Below are positions 1 to 9,944 of a DNA stretch of 64,000 nucleotides, piece after piece. The notes under the pieces were generated by a model. It was given only the letters and a program-made list of their open reading frames with translations. It searched no databases and was not told where the DNA came from. The DNA lies in the NCBI RefSeq assembly GCF_043290135.1, contig NC_134701.1:63399002-63463001 (forward strand), read 5' to 3'. Position numbers and translations under genes: made by a program. The stretch comes from Rhipicephalus microplus. Lineage: Eukaryota; Arthropoda; Arachnida; Ixodida; Ixodidae. Each line of letters opens with the position of its first letter. Position 1 is the first letter of the stretch.

Positions 1-1876
1 GCTAAGAGTTCGGCTTGCGTAGGCAACCACGTACTCTTGGAAGCCGTCTTTCTTCTGTGCAAGAATAGCGCCTAGCCCAACACCACTAGCGTCGGTGTGG
101 ATCTCTGTGGGTGCCGATGGGTTGTAGTGTCGCCGAATAAGCGGTGACGTGAGGAGGCGGCGCAGTTCATTGAAAGAATCGTCACAGGTGGCGGACCAGG
201 CTGAAAGGTCTCTAGAGCCGGCTAGGTGCTTGGTCAAAGGAGCGATGATCGTCGCGAAATTGTGGTCGATGCGCCGGAAGTAGAAGCAAAGGCCTATGAA
301 GCTTCGGAGCTCTTTCATGGTGGTCGGTTTGGGAAACGCTAAAACGGCTGTAAGTTTCGCAGGGTCAAGAAGAATGCCATCTTAAGAAACCACGTGGCCA
401 AGGATCGTAAACTTTCGAGCGGCGAAATGGCACTTCTTCAGATTCAGTTGCGGCCCCGCGGCAGAAATGCACGCGAGGACTTTCTCGAGGCGGGTTAAAT
501 GGGTTGCGAAATCAGTTTAAAAGACGACAATGTCATCTAAATAACAAAGGCAAACGTTCCATTTGAGGCCTCGAAGGAGAGAGTCCATCATCCGCTCGAA
601 AGTAGCTGGCGCGTTGCAGAGGCCGGAGGGCATAACTGTGAATTCGTAAAGCCCATCGGGCGTGATGAAAGCAGTTTTTTTGTGATCGGCCTCTGCCATG
701 GGTACCTGCCAGTATCCAGAGCGCAGATCTAAAGAAGAGAAAAATTCGGCTCCCTCTAGGCAGTCCAAGGCATCGTCAATGCGTGGCAGCGGATAGACAT
801 CCTTGCGCGTGATTTGGTTGAGACGGCGGTAGTCCACGCAAAACCTGATGGATCCGTCCTTCGTTTTCACCAACACAACTGGAGAGGCCCAGGGACTGCT
901 TGAAGGTTCGATTATGCCACGTGTTAGCATGTCGTCAATCTGTTCATTGATGGCACGGCGTTCGGTAGTTGACACACGATATGGACGCTGCCGTAATGGC
1001 GTTTTTTGACCGGCATCTATACGGTGAACAACAGGTGACACTCGACCTAAGGAAGGCTGATTGTGGTCAAACGAGGCTCGAAAACACACTAGGAGCTTGA
1101 TCAGCTGTTCCTGCTGCCCAGGCGTGAGGTTACAATCAATAGACTTGCGGAATACATCCACAGGTTCATTAGCGTCAGTTGGGGGTGTTATGGCACAAGT
1201 CGGTAAAAATGGCTTGTCTGGATAGATCGGGTCTTCGAAAATACAATTTAAGGTCTCGAGGCTTCCCAGACACTCGCCGCGTAGCAGGGTGTACGGACAA
1301 GCAGAAACGTTGCACGCATAAAGTACCGCCGAACCATTGGAAAAGTTGATGACGGCAAACAGGAGGACGATTGTTCGGTGTTGCACACTAGCTATAGTTG
1401 GTTGGAACAGGACCGTCGAGTTAGTGGCAGCAGGGAAAACACAGGCACTAGGACGGCGGACAACGGCGCGATGCGGACGTCAGCTGCGGCAAACACTTTC
1501 GAGGGACTGTGGTGGTCGATATCAAGGCACGGATTCGTCAACGTGAGTTCAGCACGAGCGCAGTCGACGAGGGCCTGATGGGTAGAAAGGAAATCCCATC
1601 CTGGTATGATGTCGTAAGATGAACGTGGGAGCACAAGAAAGTTGACGGCGTACCAAACATCTTGAATGAGAACGCGTGCTGTGCACTGATTGTCGGCGCG
1701 ATGAAATGGGAGGTGGCTGTACGCAGAGCAAGTTTCGTAAGCGGCGTGTTAACTCTTCTCAAATCGTGACACAGTTTTTCACTAATTACAGAAACGACAG
1801 CGCCTTTGTCGACAAGTGCACTTACAGTAACACCTTCTATTAGCACATCAATTTCGTTGGTCGGACAAAGAGGAGG
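1..1876 (-). pseudogene. Element A pol remnant (protease, reverse transcriptase, RNase H start), cut by window edge
   Basis: This is the pol region of a Ty3/gypsy retrotransposon, read on the minus strand and truncated by the window start. The aspartic protease lies at 1846-1538; its active site reads LVDKGA, where the family has D-T/S-G. Reverse transcriptase lies at 1386-517 and includes the [13 protein letters not shown] block and the catalytic YLDD just before 517. The start of RNase H (the TDASG motif) is near position 100. The frame is broken by at least two shifts, between about 1634 and 1386. In-frame stops are TAA at 517-519, directly after the catalytic motif, and TAA at 382-384. 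A further TGA lies between the gag-pol junction and the protease, near 1874. It resembles element C closely, so the two belong to one subfamily, but A is a dead copy. Only the 5' half is in the window. Confidence 0.9.
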
Positions 1877-3077
1877 TCAAAAGTTCGACGACGACGCAGT
1901 TCTTGCCTCCGGAAGTGCGGCTGTCAGTTTCCCTCTCGAGCGAGCTCGTGCGCCGAAACATCGGGGAGAGAGATCGGCGATGGGGTGGTAATGACCGGTG
2001 AGAATCGACAGGGCGTCGTGGGGACAATGAGTAGGTGATAGGAGAAGATGGTCGCTGGGGATTCTGGGCAGCCTGGTAATTTGCAGAATTCCCATTGTCT
2101 GGAGGCTGGAAGTTGCGACGGCGACAGTAGCGTACTATATGTCCCACGAAACCACATGCGAAACAGATGGGTCGATTATCCAAGGTGTGCCATGGGTTAA
2201 CGACAGAAGGTGCAGGGGGCGAAACGGGATGGGGTGCTGTGTATGTAGGCAGCGTCGTAGGGTAGGAGGACCCGGTGCCCCGGTGTGCGCCAGAGACAGG
2301 TGGGGCTGGGGATCTAGCAACGACGGCAGCGTAGGTCAGCGGCGTAGGGACAGATGGCGATGGAGGCAGTGCCTGCGTGTCCTGTGTCTCACTGACCTGG
2401 CGTAGACGTGGGTCTAACGAGGTCACTGGCGCGGATGCTTCGGCCACAAGAGAAAGCTGACGCGCAACTTCTTCACGAATGAATTGTTTGATGGGGGGCA
2501 GTAAGACGGCGTGATCAGCAGTGACGTCGTGCATGAGGGCGAAAACTTCAGCCGTATCTTCAGTGGCCCTGCACGTCGAGACACGCTGCTTACGCAACTC
2601 GTCGTACTCCTGACAGAGCTGGACAACATCTGTGACGGTCTGTGGATTCCTAGCGACGAGCATCTGGAAGGTATCGTCGTCAACTCCTTTGATGATGTGC
2701 TTGATTTTGTCGCGTTCGGTTAGAGATTCATCGACGCGCTTGCAAAGAGACAAGACATCTTGAATGTAACTTGTAAAGGTCTCGTCCCTGCGCTGGACTC
2801 GATTACGGAGACGCTGTTCCGCGCGAAGCCGGCGCACGGCGGGACGACTGAAGACCGCGGCGATGGTGGTCTTGAAGGCGGACCAGTTGGTGATTTCGCC
2901 TTCGTGGTTCTTGAACCAGAGGCTGGCCACATCAGCGAGGTAAAAGTGCACGTTTGTGAGCTGGTCGCAGGCGTTCCACTTGTTGGAAGCGCTTAGCATT
3001 TCGTACTCGACGAGCCAGTCCTCGACGTCTTGTTCGTCGTTGCCGCGAAAAATTGGTGGATCGCGTTGCCGAGGCAT
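1848..3077 (-). pseudogene. Element A gag polyprotein, disrupted near its end
   Basis: This is the structural Gag protein of retrotransposon A, which in this family packages the element RNA into particles. The ATG at 3077-3075 opens a frame of 409 codons. The N-terminal half has the retrotransposon-Gag fold signature (DVEDWLVEYE, then SLWFKNHE and [11 protein letters not shown]). A zinc knuckle of the form CX2CX4HX4C (CFACGFVGHIVRYC) sits in the last third, followed by an Arg/Ser/Pro-rich tail. Next to the other copies, the frame slips by one base in the last 50 codons: the heptamer GGGAAAC plus TGA at 1933-1924, where gag ends in elements B and C, is read out of frame here. The open frame therefore runs on to 1848. 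I infer a single-base loss in this copy. Confidence 0.85.
1924..1933 (-). promoter_or_regulatory. Element A: candidate -1 frameshift heptamer with adjacent stop
   Basis: On the minus strand GGGAAAC (1933-1927) is followed at once by TGA (1926-1924). The pol frame is -1 relative to a gag frame ending at this TGA, as in elements B, C and D. GGGAAAC is an established retroviral slippery heptamer. Its use here is inferred. Confidence 0.5.
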
Positions 3078-3202
3078 GCCAGTACAGTAGACTGTCGTTG
3101 GTAAGGCAGCTTGAGAGGGCCAGGAGCAGTCATGGTGAACGGTGAGAGTAGCGTCCGATTGCGAAGCTCCAGGTTGATGGGAACCCCGGCTCCTCCACCA
3201 CT

Positions 3203-3370
3203 TAAAATAGAGGTATTGTACGTCGAGAAAGGTTCAGACGCAGCTTGGCAAAATGAGCTTTATCAGGGAGGTCTAGATAATGGCGAGCAGCGTGCGTGAG
3301 CTACTACTACAGCCACCGATAACCCTCGTCTTCTTCATTACCAGCTGAGGGTCCGTTATTCAGATTCATT

Positions 3371-3373
<3 letters not shown>
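3203..3373 (-). mobile_element. Element A 5' LTR
   Basis: This is about 171 bp, placed by comparison with elements B, C and D. On the minus strand it starts TGTAATGAATC at 3373, directly against the (TA)n tract, and ends two bases before the shared primer-binding-site core TGGTGGAGG (about 3200-3192). The inner end reads TTTTA where C has ATCA, so the usual terminal CA looks mutated. The matching 3' LTR would lie beyond the left edge, so the boundaries are inferred. Confidence 0.6.

Positions 3374-3459
<86 letters not shown>
3374..3459. repeat. (TA)n microsatellite between elements A and B
   Basis: An uninterrupted TA dinucleotide tract of 86 bp. The outer end of element A's 5' LTR lies directly on its left and the outer end of element B's 3' LTR on its right. 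Confidence 0.98.
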
Positions 3460-3462
<3 letters not shown>

Positions 3463-3597
3463 GACGAAGGAACGCGTTTATTTACAGGAAAATGGTTGAG
3501 ATCGGTACAGCTCAGAGCCAGAAAACCGGCGACCGAGCTGCTCGTGAGCCAGACCGCTTCTACCTCTTCCTCTTCATGCGCCCATCGAGGTGTGTCA
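3460..3597 (-). mobile_element. Element B 3' LTR
   Basis: 138 bp, bounded on the minus strand by TGACACACC (3597) and CGTCACA (3460), the canonical TG...CA ends. It is identical to 8506-8643. It contains AATAAA on the minus strand (3482-3477), a plausible polyadenylation signal. Its outer end touches the TA tract at 3459. Confidence 0.95.
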
Positions 3598-3612
3598 TTT
3601 CCCCCGTTCGCA
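3598..3612 (-). promoter_or_regulatory. Element B polypurine tract
   Basis: On the minus strand a purine run (GAACGGGGGAAA) directly precedes the TG of the 3' LTR. This is the standard position of the plus-strand primer in LTR retrotransposons. Confidence 0.7.
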
Positions 3613-3632
3613 GACGATGCCCACTGGGCGAG

Positions 3633-6600
3633 TCAATAGGAAGGTTGGTGGTGATATGGCTTGAGGCGCGCGACGTGTGTCAGCTGTGTCTTGCTAGAGC
3701 GCCGACCATTGCTTGTGACGCCGGAGATGACGTATGTGACGTCACTGAGACGGTCAATGACTACAAATGGTCCGGAGTAGTGGGCCAGAAACTTTTGGCA
3801 TAAACCACGTTTGCGGACAGGTGTCCACAACCACACCAGGTCACCCTTTGTGTAGGCAACGGAGTGATGGTGGGCGTCGTACCGGGTCTTGGAGCGCTGT
3901 TGAGATGCAATGGTTCGAAGGCGTGCGACGCGACGGGCTTCTTCAGCGCGGCATAGTGACTCGGCAACCGATGTTTCCACATCTAACGTAAAAGGCAGAA
4001 TGGTGTCGAGGCAACTGCGAGGGGAGCGGGCGTAGAGCAGGAAAAAGGGCGCGTACCCTGTTGTCTCGTGTTTCGCGGTGTTGTAGGCGTATGTGATATA
4101 GGGCAGTACTTCGTCCCAGTTTTTGTGCTTGGCATCAACATAAATTGACAACATGTTCGTTAGCGTCCTGTTGGTCCGCTCTACGAGGCCATTCGTCTGG
4201 GGGTGATACGGGGTTGCGTGGCGGAATTGGCTGGCAGACAGGCGTAGGATCTCTTCAACGACGTCAGCGACGAACTGACGTCCCCGGTCGCTAATGACGA
4301 CTCGTGGAGGGCCATGACGGAGAATGATATGCCGAAGCATAAACTGCGACACGTGAAAGGCTGTTGCAGTAGGTATAGCCGCAGTTTCTGCGTAGCGCGT
4401 CAGGTGGTCGACGCACACGATGACCCATCGATTGGCACTGGCTGACCGCGGGAACGGACCTAGAAGGTCGACACCAACAATCTCGAAGGGAGAGCTAGGA
4501 GGTGGTACGGGATGGAGAGGTCCGGGTGATGTAGTCGTGGGACGCTTGTGACGTTGACATTGTTCGCAACCCGCTACGTATTTTTCTGTGTCGCGTCGCA
4601 TCTTGGGCCAGTAAAACCTTTGCTGGATGCGATGAAACGTTCTGGCGAAGCCCATGTGCCCACTGGTTGCGTTGTCATGGCAGAACCGAAAAATTTGGGG
4701 ACGTAGAGCGCGTGGAACTACCAGAAGCAGACGGGCGCCTTGGCCAGAATAATTCTTCTTGTAAAGGACGGCGTCATGGACTACAAAAGAGCTTGAACTG
4801 GCCGGGTCATTCGCGGAGGCAAACAGGTGATCTAAGCAATGATCCTCGTGCTGTGCTGTCCGGAAAGCCGCGATGTCAGGAAAATGAGAGTCAATAGCTG
4901 TGATAAAATCGTCAAAATTATCAGCTTCACACTCGGTCGTTGGTAGAGGAAGCCGTGACAGGCAGTCAGCGTCTGCGTGGCGATTACCGCTCTTGTAGCG
5001 GACCGTGAAGTCAAATTCTTGTAACCGTATGGCCCATCGCGCAAGTCGACCAGATGGATCACGTAGGCTCACCAACCAGCAAAGAGAGTGATGATCGGTG
5101 ATGACTGAGAAACGACGACCGTAGATGTAGGGGCGAAACTTGTGTACGGCGAAAACGACGGCGAGGCACTCCAATTCGGTAACCGTATAATTACGCTCTG
5201 CCTTGCTCAGGGACCGGCTTGCATAGGCGACGACGTGTTCAGCATTGTTGTGTCGTTGAATAAGCACCGCGCCGAGACCAACTCCACTGGCATCGGTGTG
5301 GATTTCCGTGGAAGCAGAGGGATCGAAGTGGCATAGTATTGGCCCGGAAGTGAGAGCGAACTTTAGTTGCTTAAACGCTGACTCACAATTTGGTGTCCAG
5401 TGGAAAGGGACGTCCTTGCGCAGCAAGTCAGTCAGTGGCTGGGCCTTTTCAGCAAAATTAGGTACAAAGCGGCGAAAATAAGAGCATAGGCCCAGAAAGC
5501 TTCGTAGCTCGCGGATAGACTGTGGCTGCTTAAACTTGCTGACGGCGTCCACTTTCTGCGGGTCCGGCCTAACACCAGCTTTGTCCACAAGGTGTCCTAA
5601 AACCAGTGTTTGCCGTTCACCGAAACGACATTTTTTTGAGTTCAGTGTCAAGGCGGCTTTCTCCAAACATGTTAGAACAACGTCAAGGCGATGATTATGT
5701 TCTTCAAAAGTTCGTCCAAAAATAACCACATCGTCCAGGTAACATAAACAAATTTCCCATTTAAGGCCTCTCAAGACGGTATCCATATAGCGTTCAAATG
5801 TTGCCGGAGCATTACACAAGCCGAACGGCATAACATTAAATTCAAATAGACCGTCTGGCGTTACAAAAGCCGTCTTCTCTTTATCAACTGGATCCATGGG
5901 AATCTGCCAATACCCGGATCGCAAGTCTACCGAAGAAAAGTAGGAAGCTGAATGAAGGCAGTCAATTACGTCATCAATGCGGGGGAGGGGGTACACGTCC
6001 TTCTTGGTTATAGAATTGAGACGCCGATAATCAACACAGAACCTCCAGGACCCGTCTTTTTTCTTTACCAAAATAACAGGTGCAGCCCACGGACTTGACG
6101 ATTCTTGAATTACACCAGTGGCTAGCATCTCGCCAACTTGTTCAGCAATAACTTTGCGTTCGGACACGGACACGCGATAGGGCTTTTGTCGGAGAGGATG
6201 AGCAGAGCCAGTATCGATCTTGTGACGAGCGCGCGTGGTCGGTATCTGAGCCCTAGGCACCGTCCGTGCAAAATCAAATACTTTAGCATGTCTCGCCAGC
6301 AGTGCAACCAGGTCTTTGCGCTTCTGTGAGGAAATGGACTTGCTAACCATTTTTGAAAATTCAGCTTCCATACCAGAAGTTTCCGGACCCGCCCTTTCAA
6401 GATCGCTTAAAGCTCCAATGCAGGTGCTGCTCTGCTTTTCGAACAGGGCAAGGCGCATACCAGCCGGTAGTACAACCGACTCGGGTGAGCTGTTTATCAC
6501 CCATAATTGAGCCGTCTCGTCTGCGAGAGATACAATGCACCGTGGTACAAAGATGTTTTTCTTGAGACAAGCTACAGGCAATGGCTCAATCACTATGTCA

Positions 6601-7085
6601 CGTGAATTCAAACTCGAGTTGGTTTCCGAAGTGGTCACTTGTACGCTGGCCGTGGACCACGCTGGCAGAAGTACATCTTTAGCTACAGTGAGGTTACCTT
6701 TCTCACAATCAGGCTGCTGGGCGAGAGTAGACAACAGAACCTCACCTGCTCCACAATCCACGGTCGCACGACACTCTCGCAAAAAGTCTATGCCAAGTAT
6801 AACGTCATGCGTTGATTGAGCCAGTACTGTGAATTCCGCCTTGAACGTTTTACCGGCAACACTAACAGACGCAGTGCAGACGCCGACAGGACGCAAGAAT
6901 GCGCCGCTCACTGCCCGAAATGTGGCAGGTTTGTCCCAGTGAAACATAACCTTACGGCCCAGTCGTTGCTTAAAAACTAAACTCATCACGGAAACACTTG
7001 CGCCAGTGTCTATCAATGCCATCGTGGGAACGTCGTCAACAAGTACCTGAACCTTATTCTGAAGCATAGAAACTGGTGGAGGCAT
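3633..7085 (-). CDS. Element B Pol polyprotein (PR-RT-RNaseH-IN)
   Basis: 1150 codons from the first ATG at 7085. The frame is open further upstream to the gag end, so the protein is probably made as a Gag-Pol fusion by -1 frameshifting. Domains in order: aspartic protease with LIDTGA at residues 24-29; reverse transcriptase from about 300 to 480 with the catalytic YLDD at 449-452; RNase H with D598, E639 and D664; integrase zinc finger H803-H810-C840-C843; integrase core D873-D933-E969; and a C-terminal GPF motif at 1105-1107, which matches the GPY/F module of Ty3/gypsy integrases. No chromodomain is visible. All catalytic residues are present and no stop interrupts the frame, so it looks functional. 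It copies element RNA into DNA and integrates it. The stop at 3633 lies about 35 bp from the 3' LTR. Confidence 0.95.
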   Translation of the reverse strand: MPPPVSMLQNKVQVLVDDVPTMALIDTGASVSVMSLVFKQRLGRKVMFHWDKPATFRAVSGAFLRPVGVCTASVSVAGKTFKAEFTVLAQSTHDVILGIDFLRECRATVDCGAGEVLLSTLAQQPDCEKGNLTVAKDVLLPAWSTASVQVTTSETNSSLNSRDIVIEPLPVACLKKNIFVPRCIVSLADETAQLWVINSSPESVVLPAGMRLALFEKQSSTCIGALSDLERAGPETSGMEAEFSKMVSKSISSQKRKDLVALLARHAKVFDFARTVPRAQIPTTRARHKIDTGSAHPLRQKPYRVSVSERKVIAEQVGEMLATGVIQESSSPWAAPVILVKKKDGSWRFCVDYRRLNSITKKDVYPLPRIDDVIDCLHSASYFSSVDLRSGYWQIPMDPVDKEKTAFVTPDGLFEFNVMPFGLCNAPATFERYMDTVLRGLKWEICLCYLDDVVIFGRTFEEHNHRLDVVLTCLEKAALTLNSKKCRFGERQTLVLGHLVDKAGVRPDPQKVDAVSKFKQPQSIRELRSFLGLCSYFRRFVPNFAEKAQPLTDLLRKDVPFHWTPNCESAFKQLKFALTSGPILCHFDPSASTEIHTDASGVGLGAVLIQRHNNAEHVVAYASRSLSKAERNYTVTELECLAVVFAVHKFRPYIYGRRFSVITDHHSLCWLVSLRDPSGRLARWAIRLQEFDFTVRYKSGNRHADADCLSRLPLPTTECEADNFDDFITAIDSHFPDIAAFRTAQHEDHCLDHLFASANDPASSSSFVVHDAVLYKKNYSGQGARLLLVVPRALRPQIFRFCHDNATSGHMGFARTFHRIQQRFYWPKMRRDTEKYVAGCEQCQRHKRPTTTSPGPLHPVPPPSSPFEIVGVDLLGPFPRSASANRWVIVCVDHLTRYAETAAIPTATAFHVSQFMLRHIILRHGPPRVVISDRGRQFVADVVEEILRLSASQFRHATPYHPQTNGLVERTNRTLTNMLSIYVDAKHKNWDEVLPYITYAYNTAKHETTGYAPFFLLYARSPRSCLDTILPFTLDVETSVAESLCRAEEARRVARLRTIASQQRSKTRYDAHHHSVAYTKGDLVWLWTPVRKRGLCQKFLAHYSGPFVVIDRLSDVTYVISGVTSNGRRSSKTQLTHVARLKPYHHQPSY

Positions 7086-7138
7086 TCTTTGATGAAAATC
7101 GGTACGTCCAGCGACCTCACCTCCGTCGGCCGCGCTGG

Positions 7139-7148
7139 CTAGTTTCCC
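7139..7148 (-). promoter_or_regulatory. Element B: candidate -1 frameshift site at gag stop
   Basis: On the minus strand GGGAAAC (7148-7142) precedes the gag stop TAG (7141-7139). Gag reads G-GGA-AAC-TAG; a -1 slip gives GGG-AAA-CTA, which stays open into the protease. This fits the XXXYYYZ rule, and the same heptamer is used by several retroviruses. Use in this element is inferred from frame and position. Confidence 0.7.
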
Positions 7149-8368
7149 GGTGGCGGAGACGACATTCGTGACCGGCGCCGTGGAGATGGTGACCGAGGTG
7201 GACGGGTGGTGGGCGGCGTTAAGCTGCGCACAGATCCGGGCGAATCACTCCGGTTGATCGGCTGGTAGGCGTGCCGCTCGTCAGTTGGGTTGGGGGGCCA
7301 GTAGGTGTAGTCAGGCCGTTGGCTTCGTTGTGCAAACGTCGCGGATCTCTGAGGGAATGTCGAACGTGGATTACGTCGCATTGGGCAAAATCGGGCGATA
7401 TGTCCACGAACACCGCACTGGTAGCAGACGGGCCGTTCACGGGGCATAGGGAACGTCGCTGGATGTTGAGGGTACGCGGCGCTCTGTTCCCACTGAGACG
7501 CAAAAGGAGGTGGATGGCTGTTGTAGCCGTAACGACTGTGGGGAGCATGAGGCGACTCTACATAAGAAGACGCCGGTGGTGGAGCCCTTAGCTGAGGGCC
7601 GCGGTTGGAATAGCTGCGCTCCTCGAAACTCGTAGCATTGATACTTGTGGACGGTGTATCGCACGGTGGTTCTCGGGCGTTCAAGGGCGCGTAAAGGTGA
7701 CGACGAAGTTCCTCACGTACAATGAGGCGAATCGTTGACGAAAGGTCGGTAGGCACGGAGTCTTGGCACACATCGACAGTGGCGACGGTCGTAACATTGG
7801 CAAGGCGTCCGAACTTCGTAGTGATGCGGCGAGTCTTCAGGGCCTCAAACGTTCGGCAGTGCCCAATCACATCGGCCACAGACTCAAGACTCTCCTTGCC
7901 GATAAGGAAGTGGTAGACGTCTTCCGCAATTCCTTTGAGAATGTGGCCCACCTTGTCCTCTTCCGTCATGTTGGTGTCCACACATTTGCACAGTTTCAGT
8001 ACCTCCTCAATGTAGGTTCTGCATGTCTCACCACAAGCTTGAGCTCTCTGCGACAACATTTGCTCTGCACGTTTCTTCTTCGTCGCAGGGTCGCCAAAGC
8101 ACTTCTTGATCTCCTCCATAAACTGGTCCCATGTTGTCAAGGTGTCTTCGTGATTCTCGAACCACACTAAAGCACTGCCATCGAGAAATAGACCCACGTG
8201 GGACAACTGGCTGGCCGCATTCCAGCCATTGGCTCGGCTCACCCGTTGATAGTGGCTGAGCCATTCTTCAACGTCATCGCCAGGTTTTCCTGTAAATGTG
8301 CGTGGCTCTCGGTAGTGGAAAGACGGCGCCCTCGCGACCGGCTGCTGGATGTCTCCGTCCAAGTTCAT
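7139..8368 (-). CDS. Element B Gag
   Basis: 409 residues from the ATG at 8368. The frame is open a little further upstream but has no earlier ATG. The N-terminal two-thirds carries the retrotransposon-Gag pattern ([11 protein letters not shown], then [10 protein letters not shown] and [13 protein letters not shown]). A CX2CX4HX4C zinc knuckle ([14 protein letters not shown]) follows near residue 310, then an Arg/Pro/Ser-rich basic tail. It ends with GGA AAC TAG, and the stop directly follows the heptamer GGGAAAC. Gag should assemble the particle that carries the element RNA. Pol lies in the -1 frame immediately downstream. Confidence 0.93.
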   Translation of the reverse strand: MNLDGDIQQPVARAPSFHYREPRTFTGKPGDDVEEWLSHYQRVSRANGWNAASQLSHVGLFLDGSALVWFENHEDTLTTWDQFMEEIKKCFGDPATKKKRAEQMLSQRAQACGETCRTYIEEVLKLCKCVDTNMTEEDKVGHILKGIAEDVYHFLIGKESLESVADVIGHCRTFEALKTRRITTKFGRLANVTTVATVDVCQDSVPTDLSSTIRLIVREELRRHLYAPLNAREPPCDTPSTSINATSFEERSYSNRGPQLRAPPPASSYVESPHAPHSRYGYNSHPPPFASQWEQSAAYPQHPATFPMPRERPVCYQCGVRGHIARFCPMRRNPRSTFPQRSATFAQRSQRPDYTYWPPNPTDERHAYQPINRSDSPGSVRSLTPPTTRPPRSPSPRRRSRMSSPPPGN

Positions 8369-8479
8369 ATCTTGAGGTAGTGGTGGCAAGCCCGCTAGTC
8401 GACGGCTGCGGCGAAGCTCGTGCTCTTGCGGTTCCGTCGTTAGTAGACGGCTGCTCTCCGGTCTCGCTTGACAGTAGCT

Positions 8480-8505
8480 GGCTTACCCAGCACCTCCACC
8501 ACAAC
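8480..8505 (-). promoter_or_regulatory. Element B primer-binding site
   Basis: On the minus strand TGGTGGAGGTGCTGGG begins four bases inside the 5' LTR. A TGG start fits pairing with the CCA end of a tRNA. The same core occurs at this position in elements A, C and D. I could not assign the tRNA. Confidence 0.6.
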
Positions 8506-8641
8506 TGTGACGAAGGAACGCGTTTATTTACAGGAAAATGGTTGAGATCGGTACAGCTCAGAGCCAGAAAACCGGCGACCGAGCTGCTCGTGAGCCAGAC
8601 CGCTTCTACCTCTTCCTCTTCATGCGCCCATCGAGGTGTGT

Positions 8642-8643
<2 letters not shown>
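8506..8643 (-). mobile_element. Element B 5' LTR
   Basis: 138 bp, identical by eye to 3460-3597. On the minus strand it runs TGACACACC to CGTCACA. Its outer end touches a (TA)n tract starting at 8644. Confidence 0.95.

Positions 8644-8691
<48 letters not shown>
8644..8691. repeat. (TA)n microsatellite right of element B
   Basis: A 48-bp uninterrupted TA tract, the right-hand part of the tract into which element B inserted. Confidence 0.97.
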
Positions 8692-8694
<3 letters not shown>

Positions 8695-8750
8695 GGACAA
8701 TGCATTTGTTACTTACATCGTCCTCATCCCTGCATAATCACAATCACCAT

Positions 8751-8752
<2 letters not shown>

Positions 8753-8825
<73 letters not shown>
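8753..8825. repeat. (TA)n microsatellite
   Basis: A 73-bp TA tract. It is separated from the tract at 8644-8691 by a 61-bp unique segment (8692-8752) that begins TG and ends CA. Confidence 0.97.
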
Positions 8826-8827
<2 letters not shown>

Positions 8828-9359
8828 GTAGAAGAAAATATTAACTAGGGCTTCCTGGGAAGAAAACGACAATCAAATATACTGATCGCTGTTGAGGACA
8901 GGACTCATTCCATTCGCGCCACATCAAGGTCGTTCCGCGTTCTCAATGATGATCTCAAGAGCGAATAAAAAATTAGGAGGATCTTAAGGCCAAGCAGTTC
9001 ACAAGCAATCCAGGAATTGAGTTTTATGACGTTTTTTTTTTCATCCCAAAATTTGAAAACCAAGCACTAGAAAATCAGAAATTCATCACCTCACAAAGTT
9101 CAGTATGAAGCTGAAAGCCACGAAAGCCCTTGCACTTTTCATAAAAAGGGCGAAAAAAGTTGAAGAAAACGTGTTAAAACAAATCTAGCTTTCAATAGTT
9201 AAATACCCCAGCCAAACAAAAGAAATAAGCACAAAGAAAACTTCCAAGCATTTCCCCGAGGGTGAACATGGTTAAGTGCGAATGTACGGGGTGATGCCAT
9301 GAAGGAGAGTAAAGTTAAAATCCGTTTGCATACACCAGTGAGTTAACGTAAACTCCCCC
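8826..9359. other. AT-rich flank, nothing recognised
   Basis: No long open frame, no repeat match inside the window and no RNA-like structure were seen. It separates the LTR element cluster from the GC-rich block. Confidence 0.5.
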
Positions 9360-9932
9360 GTGTGATCCCATTGCGATTCCCAGGATCGCATTGCGAAGCC
9401 AAATCAACTTCGGGGGGCTCGGCTCGTTTCATGCGCTTTCGTTCGGCGTCTCGCCGCCGCCCTTCCTTACCGCAGGCGATGCGCCGTTTACGTCGCCTAT
9501 CAGCCTCCCGCACGCGGAGTTCGGGATCCGCGGCTCATTTCGCCCTCTTGCGTTCATCGCCACGTTCAGCAAACTGCGAGCGAGAAGTGAGAGCGAGTGG
9601 CAGCCGGCGGACGTTTCCATACGGACTCAGGCGCCGCGCACGCGCACACAAGGACGGCAGAGCGAGACATGGTTGACATGGTTGGAGAGGGGCGGGGAGC
9701 GGTTGCGAGACACGTGCGAAGGCGCAGTACCGGCTAGAGGAAGCTGTCAGGCGAGGGAGAGGCACGCGCCGAGAGTGAGTGCAAACCTAACGGGGAAGAG
9801 GCACGCCAGCTGCATGGCGCCTTGACGTCACGGCGCGGGAGAGGGGTGCGAAAAGGTGGCGCGGCGCACGCAGCCACGGCGCGGATGCGCCAGCTGGTGG
9901 TGGTAGTGGTTCATGTGGAAAAGGAAGAAGGC
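9360..9932. other. GC- and CpG-rich block
   Basis: The base composition changes sharply here to CpG-rich sequence. Open frames occur in several frames at once on both strands, as expected from GC-rich DNA, with no splice-flanked coding signature. It continues at 10378-10738 across a LINE insertion: motifs such as gccagctgca and cgcagcca recur on both sides. It may be a CpG island or part of an interspersed repeat. Confidence 0.4.
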
Positions 9933-9944
9933 ACCTAATTTCTG

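Larger units (their letters stand above)
3460..8643 (-). mobile_element. Element B: complete Ty3/gypsy LTR retrotransposon
   Basis: A complete 5184-bp element on the minus strand: 5' LTR (8506-8643), primer-binding site, gag, pol and 3' LTR (3460-3597). The LTRs are 138 bp and identical by eye, and both coding frames are open, so the insertion is recent and the copy may be active. It sits in a (TA)n tract: TA repeats touch both outer ends, so the target-site duplication cannot be resolved. There is no open frame between pol and the 3' LTR, so no env. A polypurine tract lies immediately inside the 3' LTR. The domain order PR-RT-RNaseH-IN places it in Ty3/gypsy (Metaviridae-type) rather than copia. 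Confidence 0.95.

Noticed and set aside
3598..3632. An env gene in any LTR element
   Set aside because: Only about 35-40 bp lie between pol and the 3' LTR in the intact elements B and C.
9362..9825. Overlapping Arg/Ser-rich frames of 104 and 144 codons
   Set aside because: Open in several frames and both strands because of high GC; no domain, splice border or start context.
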